NCBI RefSeq assembly: GCF_014287875.1
Contig: NZ_JACOPN010000002.1
Location: forward strand, 349,150 to 413,149
DNA from: Flintibacter faecis
Lineage (GTDB): Bacteria > Bacillota > Clostridia > Oscillospirales > Oscillospiraceae
Direction: 5' to 3'
Length of the DNA: 64,000 nt
Positions within the stretch are counted from its first letter, which is position 1. Every line of letters begins with the position of its first letter. Both the position numbers and the translations under genes were made by a program. A model generated the notes under the pieces. It searched no databases and was not told the origin of the DNA. It saw only the letters and a list, made by a program, of their open reading frames with translations. Of the stretch, positions 39,528-48,945 are shown one piece after another.

Positions 39528-41623
39528 CGGCTGCCTCCTTTCCGCTGGTCAAATTCCAGCTTGAAGTTGGCGTACTGTCCATCATCCTCCAAAACCACAG
39601 CGGCATCGTAGGTCTTTCCGGTTTTCTCCGAATATAGGCCCGTCACACGGACACGGCCATCGTTCAGCAGCGCAGACACCACAGCTTTGGTCGGCTGTTT
39701 TTTCTTGGCAGCCCACCATTTGTTGTTTTTCCAGATTGCAAATTTGCAAGAATCATTCTGACAGAAGAAGCCTTTTTGCAGTTCTGCAACTTCACCGCCG
39801 CAGCGAGGGCATTTGCCCACCACCTCACGGGGCGGAGTGAACAGGTACTCAGTTCCCCTGATGACCTGATAAGTTCCCACCAGGTCTTTCAGCATGGTGC
39901 TGATCCCGTCCAAAAACTCCTCCGGGGCAAGCTGCCCGCGCTCGATCTCGCCCAGGCGGTACTCCCACTCGGCAGTCAAAAGCGGCGATTGCAGCTGTTC
40001 CGGCAGAACGGTGATAAGGGAAACTGCATCGTGGGAAGGGAGAAGCTGCACCGTTTTCCTGCTCTTTTTTCGTTCCAGAAAACCGGCAGATACCAGCTTT
40101 TCCAAAATACCGGCACGGGTGGCCGGTGTCCCCAGACCTTTTCGTTCGGCATCCTCCGGCATATCTTCTTTTCCGGCAGTCTCCATCGCGGACAATAGGG
40201 TGTCCTCCGTAAAGTGCTGGGGCGGACTGCTTTTGCCTTCTTTGACGATTGCCGCAGAAACCGAAAGGGTCTGTCCTTCGGTCAGCTCCGGCAGGGCTTT
40301 CTCTGCGCCCTCTTTTTTTGGCTCCGCATCCTTCATTTTGGCACGGTAAGCGTCCTCCAGTGCTTTCCATCCGGGGTGCTTCACTGTTTTTCCTTTGGCG
40401 GTAAACTCCCCACCGGCACAGTCGGCAATCACAACGGTTTCCGAATAGATATGGGGCTGGGCTACGGCACACAGCAGACGCAGGGCCACCAGCTCCAGCA
40501 CCGCTTTTTCTCCCGCAGGAAGGGCAGAAAGGTCTGCATCCTTGAGATTTCTGGTAGGGATTACTGCGTGGTGGTCGGTTACTTTCTTGTCGTTGATGAC
40601 CATCTGCGGATCACAGGTAATGGCAATCCCTTTGCGAAATGGCATAGCATTGGCAACCAGATTCACCAGCACCGGCAGGCTGTCTGCCATATCACCGGTC
40701 AGATAGCGGCTGTCAGTACGGGGATAGGTGCAGAGCTTCTTTTCATACAGGCTTTGCAGATAGTCCAGGGTCTGCTGGGCTGTAAATCCAAGCAAGCGGT
40801 TGGCATCTCTTTGCAGAGTAGTCAGGTCATAGAGGGCGGGCGGCTTTTCGGACTTTTCCTTGCACTCCACCTTTTTGATCGTGACGGCTGCACCCTGGCA
40901 GACTTCTTTCAGCTGCTCGGCAGCGGCCTTATCCGCCATGCGCTCCCCGGATACGGTAAGACCGGGTAGCTCCAGTGCCACGGTATAAAAGGGAACCGGC
41001 TTAAAGGTGTCGATCTCAGCTTCTCGCTGGACAATGAGTGCCAGCGTAGGGGACATCACGCGCCCGATGTTGAGGGTGCGGTGGTACAGCACGGAAAAAA
41101 GCCTTGTGGCATTGATCCCCACCAGCCAGTCGGCCTTGGCACGACAGAGAGCAGCATCCCGAAGTCCGTCATAGTCCGCACCGGGGCGGAGGTTTGCAAA
41201 GCCCTCCCTGATGGCGGAGTCCTCCATCGAAGAAATCCAAAGCCTTTTCATCGGCTTTTGGCAGCCTGCCAGCTCATAGACACTGCGGAAGATCAGCTCG
41301 CCCTCGCGTCCGGCATCGCAAGCGTTTACCACCTCCGTCACATCCGGGGCATTCATCAGCTTTTTGAGAATATCAAACTGCTTTTTCTTATCCTTTCCCA
41401 CCACCATCTGCCAATGCTCCGGCAGAATAGGCAGGTCATCATATCGCCACTTGGCATACTTGGGGTCATAGCTGTCTGCATCTGCAAGCCCGGCCAGATG
41501 GCCCACGCACCAGCTGACACGCCAGCCGTTTCCCTCCAGATACCCGTCCTTACGGGCGGTTGCACCAATCACCGCCGACAGACTTTGTGCAACCGATGGT
41601 TTTTCAGCAATCACCAGCTTCAT
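39524..41623 (-). CDS. topB: DNA topoisomerase III (type IA)
   Basis: A 699-residue type IA topoisomerase. The TOPRIM domain starts at once (KLVIAEKPSVAQSLSAVIG), with NACDAGREGELIFR near 105-120; the active-site tyrosine lies in TYPRTDSRYL (about 296). A C-terminal CPRCGGE ... CQNDSC zinc finger follows (about 625-650). It would relax or decatenate element DNA during transfer and replication. ATG at 41623 follows GGGAGGTTGAAGATT; the upstream frame only overlaps the preceding gene. Confidence 0.9.
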   Translation of the reverse strand: MKLVIAEKPSVAQSLSAVIGATARKDGYLEGNGWRVSWCVGHLAGLADADSYDPKYAKWRYDDLPILPEHWQMVVGKDKKKQFDILKKLMNAPDVTEVVNACDAGREGELIFRSVYELAGCQKPMKRLWISSMEDSAIREGFANLRPGADYDGLRDAALCRAKADWLVGINATRLFSVLYHRTLNIGRVMSPTLALIVQREAEIDTFKPVPFYTVALELPGLTVSGERMADKAAAEQLKEVCQGAAVTIKKVECKEKSEKPPALYDLTTLQRDANRLLGFTAQQTLDYLQSLYEKKLCTYPRTDSRYLTGDMADSLPVLVNLVANAMPFRKGIAITCDPQMVINDKKVTDHHAVIPTRNLKDADLSALPAGEKAVLELVALRLLCAVAQPHIYSETVVIADCAGGEFTAKGKTVKHPGWKALEDAYRAKMKDAEPKKEGAEKALPELTEGQTLSVSAAIVKEGKSSPPQHFTEDTLLSAMETAGKEDMPEDAERKGLGTPATRAGILEKLVSAGFLERKKSRKTVQLLPSHDAVSLITVLPEQLQSPLLTAEWEYRLGEIERGQLAPEEFLDGISTMLKDLVGTYQVIRGTEYLFTPPREVVGKCPRCGGEVAELQKGFFCQNDSCKFAIWKNNKWWAAKKKQPTKAVVSALLNDGRVRVTGLYSEKTGKTYDAAVVLEDDGQYANFKLEFDQRKGGSR

Positions 41624-42311
41624 AATCTTCAACCTCCCATTCATTCTGCCAATTATCAGACAGTTTTTTTGCAATGCTGTGTTCTGAGGCAAGTGTAATG
41701 TCATAGCCAAAGCGATAATCATATCGGTACAACCTGCCAATCAAATCATTGATTATGATATTGCAGGCCATAATCACACGCTCTTTATCCACCTGCATCA
41801 GTTGATAGCGTTGATAATTGTTGTAATATTCTCGATGTCTGTGGGTTCTGCTGACCGTATCTTCCATCAGACAATCTATGGCATCTTTTTCACCATCTTC
41901 TTTGCTGCCCTGTGTATAAGACAACAGTTCCTTAACCATGGGAAAACTTTGTTCATCTACCGTTGCTTCTTCGCTCAAAAAACCGATATAAGCTTTTAGT
42001 AACAGGCTAACTGCTGTTTTTTCAGCTTCAGATAAAGCGTTCATGGTCTCCGCTGCATCAGGCAACAGTTCCTTTTCCACAAATTCATCTATCTCACCAG
42101 AATAAAGCATTCGGATTGAGTCCACACATAAAGAGCGTTTTTGGGGTGCGGTCTCAATTTCAAAATCATAAAGATCCAAGTCATCGTCCTTCTTTGATTT
42201 TTTTTGAACTTTGCTTATAGCAGTGAAAAGAATGTCTCCTCCAAAGTAAATTCCGAAGGCGACCAGATCAAAAATAATCAGAAAGTGTAATAACAAGTTC
42301 CAGGTGTTCAT
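41604..42311 (-). CDS. Membrane-anchored hypothetical protein
   Basis: A 235-residue protein with one N-terminal hydrophobic segment (residues about 5-33) and a long acidic cytoplasmic part rich in helices (ending HSIAKKLSDNWQNEWEVEDYEAGDC). No family recognised. ATG follows AAAGGAGGACCTCACA, and its end overlaps the topoisomerase start by 20 bases, so it belongs to the transfer operon. It may anchor an element protein to the membrane. Confidence 0.65.
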   Translation of the reverse strand: MNTWNLLLHFLIIFDLVAFGIYFGGDILFTAISKVQKKSKKDDDLDLYDFEIETAPQKRSLCVDSIRMLYSGEIDEFVEKELLPDAAETMNALSEAEKTAVSLLLKAYIGFLSEEATVDEQSFPMVKELLSYTQGSKEDGEKDAIDCLMEDTVSRTHRHREYYNNYQRYQLMQVDKERVIMACNIIINDLIGRLYRYDYRFGYDITLASEHSIAKKLSDNWQNEWEVEDYEAGDC

Positions 42312-42385
42312 TGTGAGGTCCTCCTTTCTTTGACCATGTGCTGATTTTGGGTGTAGATTTGCAGTAAGAGAGTGAGTAGAGCAGC

Positions 42386-42413
42386 AGAGGACAGGAATTT
42401 CTCCCTGTCCTCT
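42386..42413. other. Perfect stem-loop between DUF4366 and the membrane gene
   Basis: AGAGGACAGG (42386-42395) pairs perfectly with CCTGTCCTCT (42404-42413) around 8 bases. No T-run follows on the minus strand, so it is more likely an mRNA stabilising or processing hairpin than a terminator. Confidence 0.55.
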
Positions 42414-42458
42414 GTCCCTTATCCCGCAATGATTTGAAATATGCTACGCTCAAACGGT

Positions 42459-43211
42459 TCAATCTGTTCTATCACTTTCCTCATTAGGGTCAGAACCCTC
42501 AAAACCATCCTCAAGGACTTCCTCATCCTCAGTTTCCCATTCCTCGGAATCTTCCTCGCCATAATCATAATCGTCCAGACTGTCATTGCCCTTGGTCTTA
42601 GGCTTATTTTTAACGAGCTTCAAGTAGGCAAATACGCCACCGCCGCCCAGCAGAGCCAGCAGAAGGATCAGGGCAGCCGGGTTCAGTCCGGCAGGCTTCT
42701 CTTTTTCCGGCTCCGGTGTTTCTGCCGGAGGTTCCGGTGCTTTTCCCGTACATTTACTCTTATCAGTTACACAGACCGGGCAGGCCGTATTAACTGCCCC
42801 TGCTTCACATTTCTTCGTGCAGCTGCACACAGCTGGCGGCTCCTCTTTGGCATTTCCATCTTCCATCAGTGCCATCAGGTCCGCTTCATCCACCTGGTTC
42901 AGAAAGTGAACAGCAGTCTTTTTATCCTCGTTGGCCCTGTCGATCAGGATATAAAAATAGTTGCCTGCCTTGGTGGTAACGGTAATGAGCTGCTTGTTGC
43001 CACCAAAATCATCCACCAGAGCGGCGTTGCCATCCGGGGTCAGCGGAGGTGCTTTTTCCGTTTCTTCCACCACCACATTGCTGTCATTGGTGGTATCCTC
43101 TGCCGGGGGCGGAGCTGCGCCCTGGGCAAAAGCGGGAACGGTAAAGCCCAATGCCAGAACCAGCGTCAGGCAAATGGCGGAAAGTGTTCGGAGCAATCGT
43201 TTATTCCTCAT
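42459..43211 (-). CDS. DUF4366 secreted/anchored protein
   Basis: A 250-residue protein of the conjugation apparatus. [22 protein letters not shown] with FTVPAFA is a signal peptide (cleaved near residue 29); a DUF4366 domain follows ([36 protein letters not shown], about 55-110); then six cysteines (CSCTKKC, CPVC, KC; about 128-160), a Pro/Glu linker, one transmembrane segment (about 180-203) and a very acidic tail. ATG at 43211 follows AGGAGGAAAACAGCT, overlapping DUF4315. Confidence 0.85.
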   Translation of the reverse strand: MRNKRLLRTLSAICLTLVLALGFTVPAFAQGAAPPPAEDTTNDSNVVVEETEKAPPLTPDGNAALVDDFGGNKQLITVTTKAGNYFYILIDRANEDKKTAVHFLNQVDEADLMALMEDGNAKEEPPAVCSCTKKCEAGAVNTACPVCVTDKSKCTGKAPEPPAETPEPEKEKPAGLNPAALILLLALLGGGGVFAYLKLVKNKPKTKGNDSLDDYDYGEEDSEEWETEDEEVLEDGFEGSDPNEESDRTD

Positions 43212-43452
43212 AGCTGTTTTCCTCCTGTTCGTTGTTGTCATCAGCCAAACTGCCGGGAACTGTGCCTCCGGACAGCATGGCGCTCAGCTGAGCCGGGGTC
43301 ATACGCAGTGCGCGCACCATCTGGACGATCTCCAGATTTTCTGCCTCGGTTTTCTGTGTCTCCAGCGCCTTGAGCTTTTCCTGATACTCTGCGATCTTCT
43401 CGCGGACCTTAGTAATCTCCTGGTCAATGCGTTCAATTTTGTTCTTTGCCAT
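43201..43452 (-). CDS. DUF4315 protein
   Basis: An 83-residue protein, almost all coiled coil ([45 protein letters not shown]) with a DUF4315 end ([13 protein letters not shown]) and an acidic tail. Always beside DUF4366 in this element family; function unknown. Overlaps DUF4366 start by 11 bases. Confidence 0.85.
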   Translation of the reverse strand: MAKNKIERIDQEITKVREKIAEYQEKLKALETQKTEAENLEIVQMVRALRMTPAQLSAMLSGGTVPGSLADDNNEQEENSYEE

Positions 43453-43481
43453 CGTCTATCACTCCTTCTAAAAAATCTCTG

Positions 43482-45200
43482 TTACCAGTTCATCAGGCCG
43501 TAGCCCTTGATACTCTGATAATTCAGGTCATAACTTTTGATCTTGCAGGCATCGCCGGAATTTCCCTCCACGGTATAAACACGGCTGCCATCGGTGCCGA
43601 TAACAATTCCCACATGGTCTGCGGAACCATCCAGATCCCAATCGAAGAAAATGGCATCACCGGGGGCGATGTTTTCATATCCTCGTGCGCCCCACTGTCC
43701 ATGAGACTGGAACCACAGAACACCCTGAGACTGACAACCAGCAAAGCGTGGTTCCGTTCGACCGGATTGACCATAGCACCATGATACAAAGCAGGCACAC
43801 CATTCCACACGGGAGTCAAAGCCGTACCAGCTCCAATAAGGTTGTCCTCCCACATTGCCCACCTGACTTTTCGCCAGTTCCACCAGCTGCGGATTGCCGG
43901 GGCGGGTGCCATTGATAAATTCAACACCAGTCAAATCTTCAGAAACACCTGTATCGGGAGAACCGCCACCAAACAACAGCGGCTTATTGCCCATAGTCTG
44001 TCGGTAGACCTGGTACATCTCCATCTGCTCCGGAGTCAGTAGTTCTGGCGCAAGAGAGGCAATGGAACGGCTTGTTAAAGTTACATGGAGAATACGATAT
44101 TCATATTCATGCTCATCCCCATCTTCGTCAGTGTAAGTGCGAATCTGAATTTCTTCTCTCAGCGTGAGCTGATACTGTGCATCAAACACACGCTCCAGCT
44201 CTGCCTGTGCGCTGTGGCGTGTATAGCCCTGCAAGACAGCAGAGAGAAACGCCGCAAGCTCATGGGGGTCATGGCCGATCATGCCAAGGTTATAGCGATA
44301 CTCGTCATACCCTGGGTGGCTGCTTTCGATGTTGTCGATTTTCTCCTGCAACCGAGCTTCTCTGTCTGCATAATCTGCCTCCACCGCCAGCATTTCCGGG
44401 TCATCCGATGGATAGGTAGTGCCGGAAATTACAGAACCAATACTCTGTGCCATCATAGAGCAGGAGGACATGGTATTCATCAGCATACAGGCGATGAGGA
44501 AAAAAACCCCTGCCATCAGGAAGCCCTTCTTGTGGCGCATGACGAATGCCCCTGCCTGCTGTGCCTTTTCTTTTACCGTCCTTGCGGCTTTTCCGGTTTT
44601 GGACGCAGCCTGGGCGGTATTTCCGGCAGTCTGACCGGTGCGCTTGGCGACGGCATACTGCTTTTTGATACTCTGTTTTTGCTGCCAGCGGGAGAGAGGG
44701 TTGCTGGTAAACTGAGGATTTTCCCGTAGGGACTTCTGGTACAGGGCATTTACATTTGTCTTTTCCAGCTTCTGCTCGGCCTGGGCTGCTTTGCGGTACG
44801 GCTTCAGCTTGTGGCTGCGATAGCCCTCCCGCACCAGATAAGCGCTGGTCTCCACCGCCTCCTCGGACTTGTGGGCGCTTTCCACGCCCACATTGTCCTG
44901 TTCTGTTTCCCGGATCTCTTTGTGAAACTTGCCCGCGACCAGATGGACGGGAGCTTCCTTAACCCCTTGAGAAAGTTTGGAAGGTGGTTTTTTCTTGTCC
45001 TCAAAGGTCAGCTTCGAGGTCTTTTTCCCGGTGTCCGGGTCAATGACCGTCTGTCTGACTTTTTTCTTTGGAATATTGGCCTGCGCCTTATCTGCTCTGG
45101 CCGTAGCTTTCTCCGTTTTGCGGATCGGCTTTTCCAGTGCAGGGTCAGCCCGTTCCTCATCAGTAAAGCGCAGGCGCGGCTCTTTATTCAAACCAATCAC
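43482..45200 (-). CDS. CD1108-type CHAP cell-wall hydrolase
   Basis: A 572-residue protein that opens the cell wall for the transfer channel. Residues 1-225 are basic and Lys/Arg-rich (cytoplasmic), residues about 230-250 a transmembrane segment (FLMAGVFFLIACMLMNTM), then an extracellular helical domain, and a CHAP amidase/endopeptidase at about 445-572 (EWCACFVSWCYGQ with the catalytic Cys near 467, and DHVGIVIGTDGSRVYTVEGNSG with its His). The start is GTG at 45200, overlapping the preceding gene. Confidence 0.85.
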   Translation of the reverse strand: MIGLNKEPRLRFTDEERADPALEKPIRKTEKATARADKAQANIPKKKVRQTVIDPDTGKKTSKLTFEDKKKPPSKLSQGVKEAPVHLVAGKFHKEIRETEQDNVGVESAHKSEEAVETSAYLVREGYRSHKLKPYRKAAQAEQKLEKTNVNALYQKSLRENPQFTSNPLSRWQQKQSIKKQYAVAKRTGQTAGNTAQAASKTGKAARTVKEKAQQAGAFVMRHKKGFLMAGVFFLIACMLMNTMSSCSMMAQSIGSVISGTTYPSDDPEMLAVEADYADREARLQEKIDNIESSHPGYDEYRYNLGMIGHDPHELAAFLSAVLQGYTRHSAQAELERVFDAQYQLTLREEIQIRTYTDEDGDEHEYEYRILHVTLTSRSIASLAPELLTPEQMEMYQVYRQTMGNKPLLFGGGSPDTGVSEDLTGVEFINGTRPGNPQLVELAKSQVGNVGGQPYWSWYGFDSRVEWCACFVSWCYGQSGRTEPRFAGCQSQGVLWFQSHGQWGARGYENIAPGDAIFFDWDLDGSADHVGIVIGTDGSRVYTVEGNSGDACKIKSYDLNYQSIKGYGLMNW

Positions 45201-45558
45201 CCATTAGGATAGCATCCATCATGTGGTGCAGCTCCACATAGAGGGCCAAACCTTCCGGATCATATAGCGGATGCACGGTGAGATACGCATGGACTTGCGC
45301 CAGAATCTCAGAGAGCATTGTGATAGGTCTGCACCCTACAATGGTTGCTGCACCAGGGGCACACATCATATTCGCCCAAATCGAAAAGAGACGGGCAAGA
45401 CCAATTTCGCCATCCTCATTCAAGGTTTTGAGTTCTTTGTCAGCGGTACGACACTCAACAACAGCGGAGGCCATTACCGGAAGCAACATGAATTCGTGAG
45501 CCTCCAATGCCTCACGGAAAAAAATCATGGTATCAAGTTCGCAAATATTCTGTTTCAT
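45184..45558 (-). CDS. Hypothetical protein between VirB4 and CHAP genes
   Basis: A 124-residue soluble helical protein, with MMCAPGAATIVGCRPI in the middle and VELHHMMDAILMGDWFE at the end. No family recognised. ATG follows AGGAGGATGAATAACT. Located in the middle of the transfer operon, 2 bases after virB4 and overlapping the CHAP gene by 17 bases. Confidence 0.65.
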   Translation of the reverse strand: MKQNICELDTMIFFREALEAHEFMLLPVMASAVVECRTADKELKTLNEDGEIGLARLFSIWANMMCAPGAATIVGCRPITMLSEILAQVHAYLTVHPLYDPEGLALYVELHHMMDAILMGDWFE

Positions 45559-45560
45559 AG

Positions 45561-48026
45561 TTATTCATCCTCCTTTTTCAGTTCCTGGGGTTTGGTGGTC
45601 ATAATGCGGTAAAGCTCAGTATTCTTCGGGAAGTGGTCAACGAAGGGCAGGATGGTGGAGCCATAGAACAGCAGGCCCTCGCCCTCACCGGAGTGGGTCA
45701 CATAGCTAAGCTGGTGCGTGGAAATGCCCAGCTGCTTGGCGAGAATCTGACGGTCTCCGCCTGCCTGGTTGAGCATATACACGAAGTCGGAGTTTTCAAA
45801 GATGTTCTCCACCTCGCGGCTGCTCAAAAGGTCTTTGACATTCTGGGTGATACCTGTCGGAATACCGCCCCATTTGCGGAATCGCTTCCAGATTTCCACC
45901 GTATAAGCGGCGGTCTGCTCCTCCTTCAAAAGCAGGTGCATCTCGTCGATGTAATAACGGGTGGACTTGTGGGCAGCGCGGTTAATGGTAACGCGGTTCC
46001 ACACCTGATCCTGGACCACCAACATACCGATTTTCTTGAGTTGCTTGCCCAGCTCCTTAATGTCATAGCAGACAATGCGGTTATTGATGTCCACATTGCT
46101 CTGGTGATTGAACACATTGAGGGAGCCGGTTACATAGATTTCAAGGGCCGTGGCGATATACTGGGCTTCCTTTTCCTCCTGTGAACGGAGCAGGTTATAT
46201 AGGTCCTCCAGTATGGGCATATTCTCCGGGCGCGGGTCATTGAGGTAGGTCTGATAGACCAGACGCACACAACGGTCGATGATGGTTTTCTGCACCGGCT
46301 GCAATCCGTCCTTACCGCCCACGATCAGCTCACACAAGCTGAGGATAAAGTCAGACTTGAGGGACAGCGGGCTTTCATCATCCGAATAGTCCAGGTTCAG
46401 ATCCATCGGATTGATGTAGTTGGTTGAGGTAGGCGAGATCTTGATGACCTGCCCATGCAGACGATCCACCAGAGGTGCGTACTCCGCTTCCGGGTCACAG
46501 ATGATGACATCATCATTGGTAAGCAAAAAGCAGTTGGCAATCTCACGCTTGGCGCTGAAAGACTTACCGGAACCCGGCGTACCCAAAATCAAGCCGTTGG
46601 GGTTTTTCAGCAGCTTTCTATCCACCATGATGAGGTTGTTGGACAGGGCATTGATGCCGTAGTACAGGGCTTCCTTGCCGTTCTGGAATAATTCCTGTGT
46701 GGTGAATGGTACAAAGATAGCCGTAGAACTGGTGGTCAGCCCTCGCTGAATCTCGATCTGATTGAGCCCCAGGGGCAGACAGCTCATCAGCCCTTCTTCC
46801 TGCTGGAAGTCCAGTCTGGTCAGCTGGCAGTTATACTTCTGGGCAATAGAGCCTGCCTGAAAGATGTTGTTGCCAAGCTGACGGGGGGTGTCCGCTGTGT
46901 TCAGCACCAAAAAGGAGACCAGGAACATTCTCTCGTTTCGGCTCTGCAAATCCTGCAACAGCTTTTTCGCTTCGCTGCCGTAGGTGGCAAGGTCAGAAGG
47001 AATGATGTCCATGTCGTATCCGGCGCGGACTGCTTTTTTCTGTTCCTCAATCTTACTGCGGTCCAGATCGGTAATCTTACGCTTTACCGTTTTGATGGCT
47101 TTCACCTGATCCACCGACTGAATGTGCATACTCACAATGAGCGAGCTTTCCATATCCAGAAAATCAGCCAGCAGACGGTCATTCAGCTCTGGGGCTAAAA
47201 TCTGCAAAAAAGAAACAGCCCCGTATTTCTTGCCCATACGGAACTGCTTGCCGGTGCGGAACTCAAAGGAGCTTGGTGCAATAAAATCTTTCGTGGACAG
47301 GCCGGAAGGAGCCAGCCAGTCCCATTCAAACTGAAACGGGAGCTGTTCATCCATGTGGAATACCGCATGAAGCTGGGAAAGCCTTTCCTTACCGTCCAAT
47401 GTTCTGGCGGCTACACCAAGACGCTTGAAGTTATTGAGTATATCGGTCTCAATACGCTCCAGACGGGGCTTGGCGGCTTTGATGCTGTCAGCGTTGATAC
47501 CAAAGGTCAGGTATTTGGTCTTGATGAGACCGTTGTTGCCTCTGACCAGCTGATTTTGCAGCATCGTGGTATATTCCTCACGGATACTGTCAAAGGCATC
47601 CCCCTGGGGCGGAATGGAAATGGAGTTGGCAAAGGTCTCCTCCGATGCCGCAAGGTTCAAAAAAGACAGCTGGAAGTGAATCGAGCTGTCGAAATAATTG
47701 AGGAAATCACACCAGCCCTCAAAGATCGCGGTCTTATCTTCATTTTGGGAGAGCTGATAGTTGATGTCCTGAAACTGAATGGTCTTTGTGTAGTGGCTGT
47801 CCGATACGCGGCAGATCCCGTCCGGCCACATTCGTTCATAGGGGATACTGTCCTGTGCCGATTTTCCTTTTTTGTCCGTGCGGTTGGCGCGGGCAATGGC
47901 CGCTTCGATCTGCTTCTTATCGGCGCGGGACAGCTTTTTCTTTGTCTTTACCGGATGCACGGTCTTTTCTTCCGGTTTTCCCAGCAGACGGCGCAGCCAG
48001 CTTTTCATTGCGGTGAACAATGTCAT
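45561..48026 (-). CDS. virB4: VirB4-type conjugative transfer ATPase
   Basis: An 821-residue motor ATPase of the type IV secretion channel. The N-terminal CagE/VirB4 domain covers about 60-400 (YERMWPDGICRVSDSHYTKTIQFQDINYQL); Walker A GTPGSGKS lies near 483-490; IICDPEAEY and RYYIDEMHLLL (Walker B) follow, then GITQNVKDLL. It overlaps the end of the prgI gene by 110 bases; ATG at 48008 (MKSWLRRLLG) is a possible shorter start. Confidence 0.9.
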   Translation of the reverse strand: MTLFTAMKSWLRRLLGKPEEKTVHPVKTKKKLSRADKKQIEAAIARANRTDKKGKSAQDSIPYERMWPDGICRVSDSHYTKTIQFQDINYQLSQNEDKTAIFEGWCDFLNYFDSSIHFQLSFLNLAASEETFANSISIPPQGDAFDSIREEYTTMLQNQLVRGNNGLIKTKYLTFGINADSIKAAKPRLERIETDILNNFKRLGVAARTLDGKERLSQLHAVFHMDEQLPFQFEWDWLAPSGLSTKDFIAPSSFEFRTGKQFRMGKKYGAVSFLQILAPELNDRLLADFLDMESSLIVSMHIQSVDQVKAIKTVKRKITDLDRSKIEEQKKAVRAGYDMDIIPSDLATYGSEAKKLLQDLQSRNERMFLVSFLVLNTADTPRQLGNNIFQAGSIAQKYNCQLTRLDFQQEEGLMSCLPLGLNQIEIQRGLTTSSTAIFVPFTTQELFQNGKEALYYGINALSNNLIMVDRKLLKNPNGLILGTPGSGKSFSAKREIANCFLLTNDDVIICDPEAEYAPLVDRLHGQVIKISPTSTNYINPMDLNLDYSDDESPLSLKSDFILSLCELIVGGKDGLQPVQKTIIDRCVRLVYQTYLNDPRPENMPILEDLYNLLRSQEEKEAQYIATALEIYVTGSLNVFNHQSNVDINNRIVCYDIKELGKQLKKIGMLVVQDQVWNRVTINRAAHKSTRYYIDEMHLLLKEEQTAAYTVEIWKRFRKWGGIPTGITQNVKDLLSSREVENIFENSDFVYMLNQAGGDRQILAKQLGISTHQLSYVTHSGEGEGLLFYGSTILPFVDHFPKNTELYRIMTTKPQELKKEDE

Positions 48027-48372
48027 ACACCTCCTTATCGAGCATTTCCTGCCGCTTTAATACGGCATAAAAGTTATTGGTCTGGTAGGGACGCTGCTTG
48101 GGACGGATCACAGCTACTTTGAGGATGTTGCCGACGATCTTTTCCAGGGGCTGTCCATGCTTTTCATACATTGCCAGCAGGAAGAAGGGCATCATGACCA
48201 GCATCATACACATGGCAGCCATGCTGTTTCCCGCAGGCTCACGGAGCCACAAGAACAGCGGTACACCTACAAGCGCCCCGGCGGTAAAGCAGACCAGCTG
48301 CCTTCGTGTCAGATTGAACATGACCTTTGTTTTGACTTTTGTTAAGTCCTTGGGTACGGGTACATAAGCCAT
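47917..48372 (-). CDS. prgI: PrgI family membrane protein (VirB3-like)
   Basis: A 151-residue protein beginning AYVPVPKDLTKVKTKVMFNLTRRQL, typical PrgI, with two transmembrane segments (about 25-45 and 50-70) followed by a basic tail. It sits before virB4 as VirB3 does in classical systems. ATG at 48372 follows AAAGGAGGTGGATAAT. The C-terminal 37 codons are shared in another frame with the start of virB4. Confidence 0.85.
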   Translation of the reverse strand: MAYVPVPKDLTKVKTKVMFNLTRRQLVCFTAGALVGVPLFLWLREPAGNSMAAMCMMLVMMPFFLLAMYEKHGQPLEKIVGNILKVAVIRPKQRPYQTNNFYAVLKRQEMLDKEVYDIVHRNEKLAAPSAGKTGRKDRASGKDKEKAVPRR

Positions 48373-48386
48373 ATTATCCACCTCCT

Positions 48387-48932
48387 TTATGGGAATGAAA
48401 TAGAGCTGTCCACTTCATTTCCCCACACATCCCAACCGGGTGTGGATTGACGAGCAAACAGTTCTATGCGCGGGAGATCACCCATCAATGAGACAATGCG
48501 TTCTCTGGCTTCCTGCGGTTTTTTTGAATGTTCTTCAATGTGAGAGACAATGACCTGATGAACAGCTGCGTTTATACGCTTGGGATGTCCTTTCGTTGCG
48601 AGGATACAAAGTTCCACATTGGAGCGCGTCCAATATCCCATTCCCCAGAACAAGCTATCTGCCTTTCGATTTTGCTTTACCCAAACAAAGCCGACGGTTT
48701 TATAGGTAAATCCCCATGCCTTCAGAACTGAGAGACCTTCCAGTAAACATGGAATCGTGACCCATAAAAACAAGGCACAGTCTTTATCCGCCAAGTTGCC
48801 TACTGGCAGCGCACAAATATCCTCGATACTCATGGTCGGATAGTGACTTTCTGCACTGCGTCCCAATCCTTTCTTGGAATATACTTTGTAGTTCCATGGC
48901 GGGTCTGCGTAAATGATTTGATATTTTTTCAT
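48387..48932 (-). CDS. MT-A70 family adenine methyltransferase
   Basis: A 181-residue DNA or RNA N6-adenine methyltransferase. The catalytic DPPW is at residues 10-13 (YQIIYADPPWNY); LFLWVTIPCLLEG, FVWVKQNRK, and ELFARQSTPGWDVWGNEV complete the MT-A70 pattern. It sits in the transfer operon between the VirB6-like gene and prgI. It could methylate element DNA against host restriction. ATG at 48932 follows AAAGGAGGGTTCTGT. Confidence 0.85.
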   Translation of the reverse strand: MKKYQIIYADPPWNYKVYSKKGLGRSAESHYPTMSIEDICALPVGNLADKDCALFLWVTIPCLLEGLSVLKAWGFTYKTVGFVWVKQNRKADSLFWGMGYWTRSNVELCILATKGHPKRINAAVHQVIVSHIEEHSKKPQEARERIVSLMGDLPRIELFARQSTPGWDVWGNEVDSSISFP

Positions 48933-48945
48933 ACAGAACCCTCCT

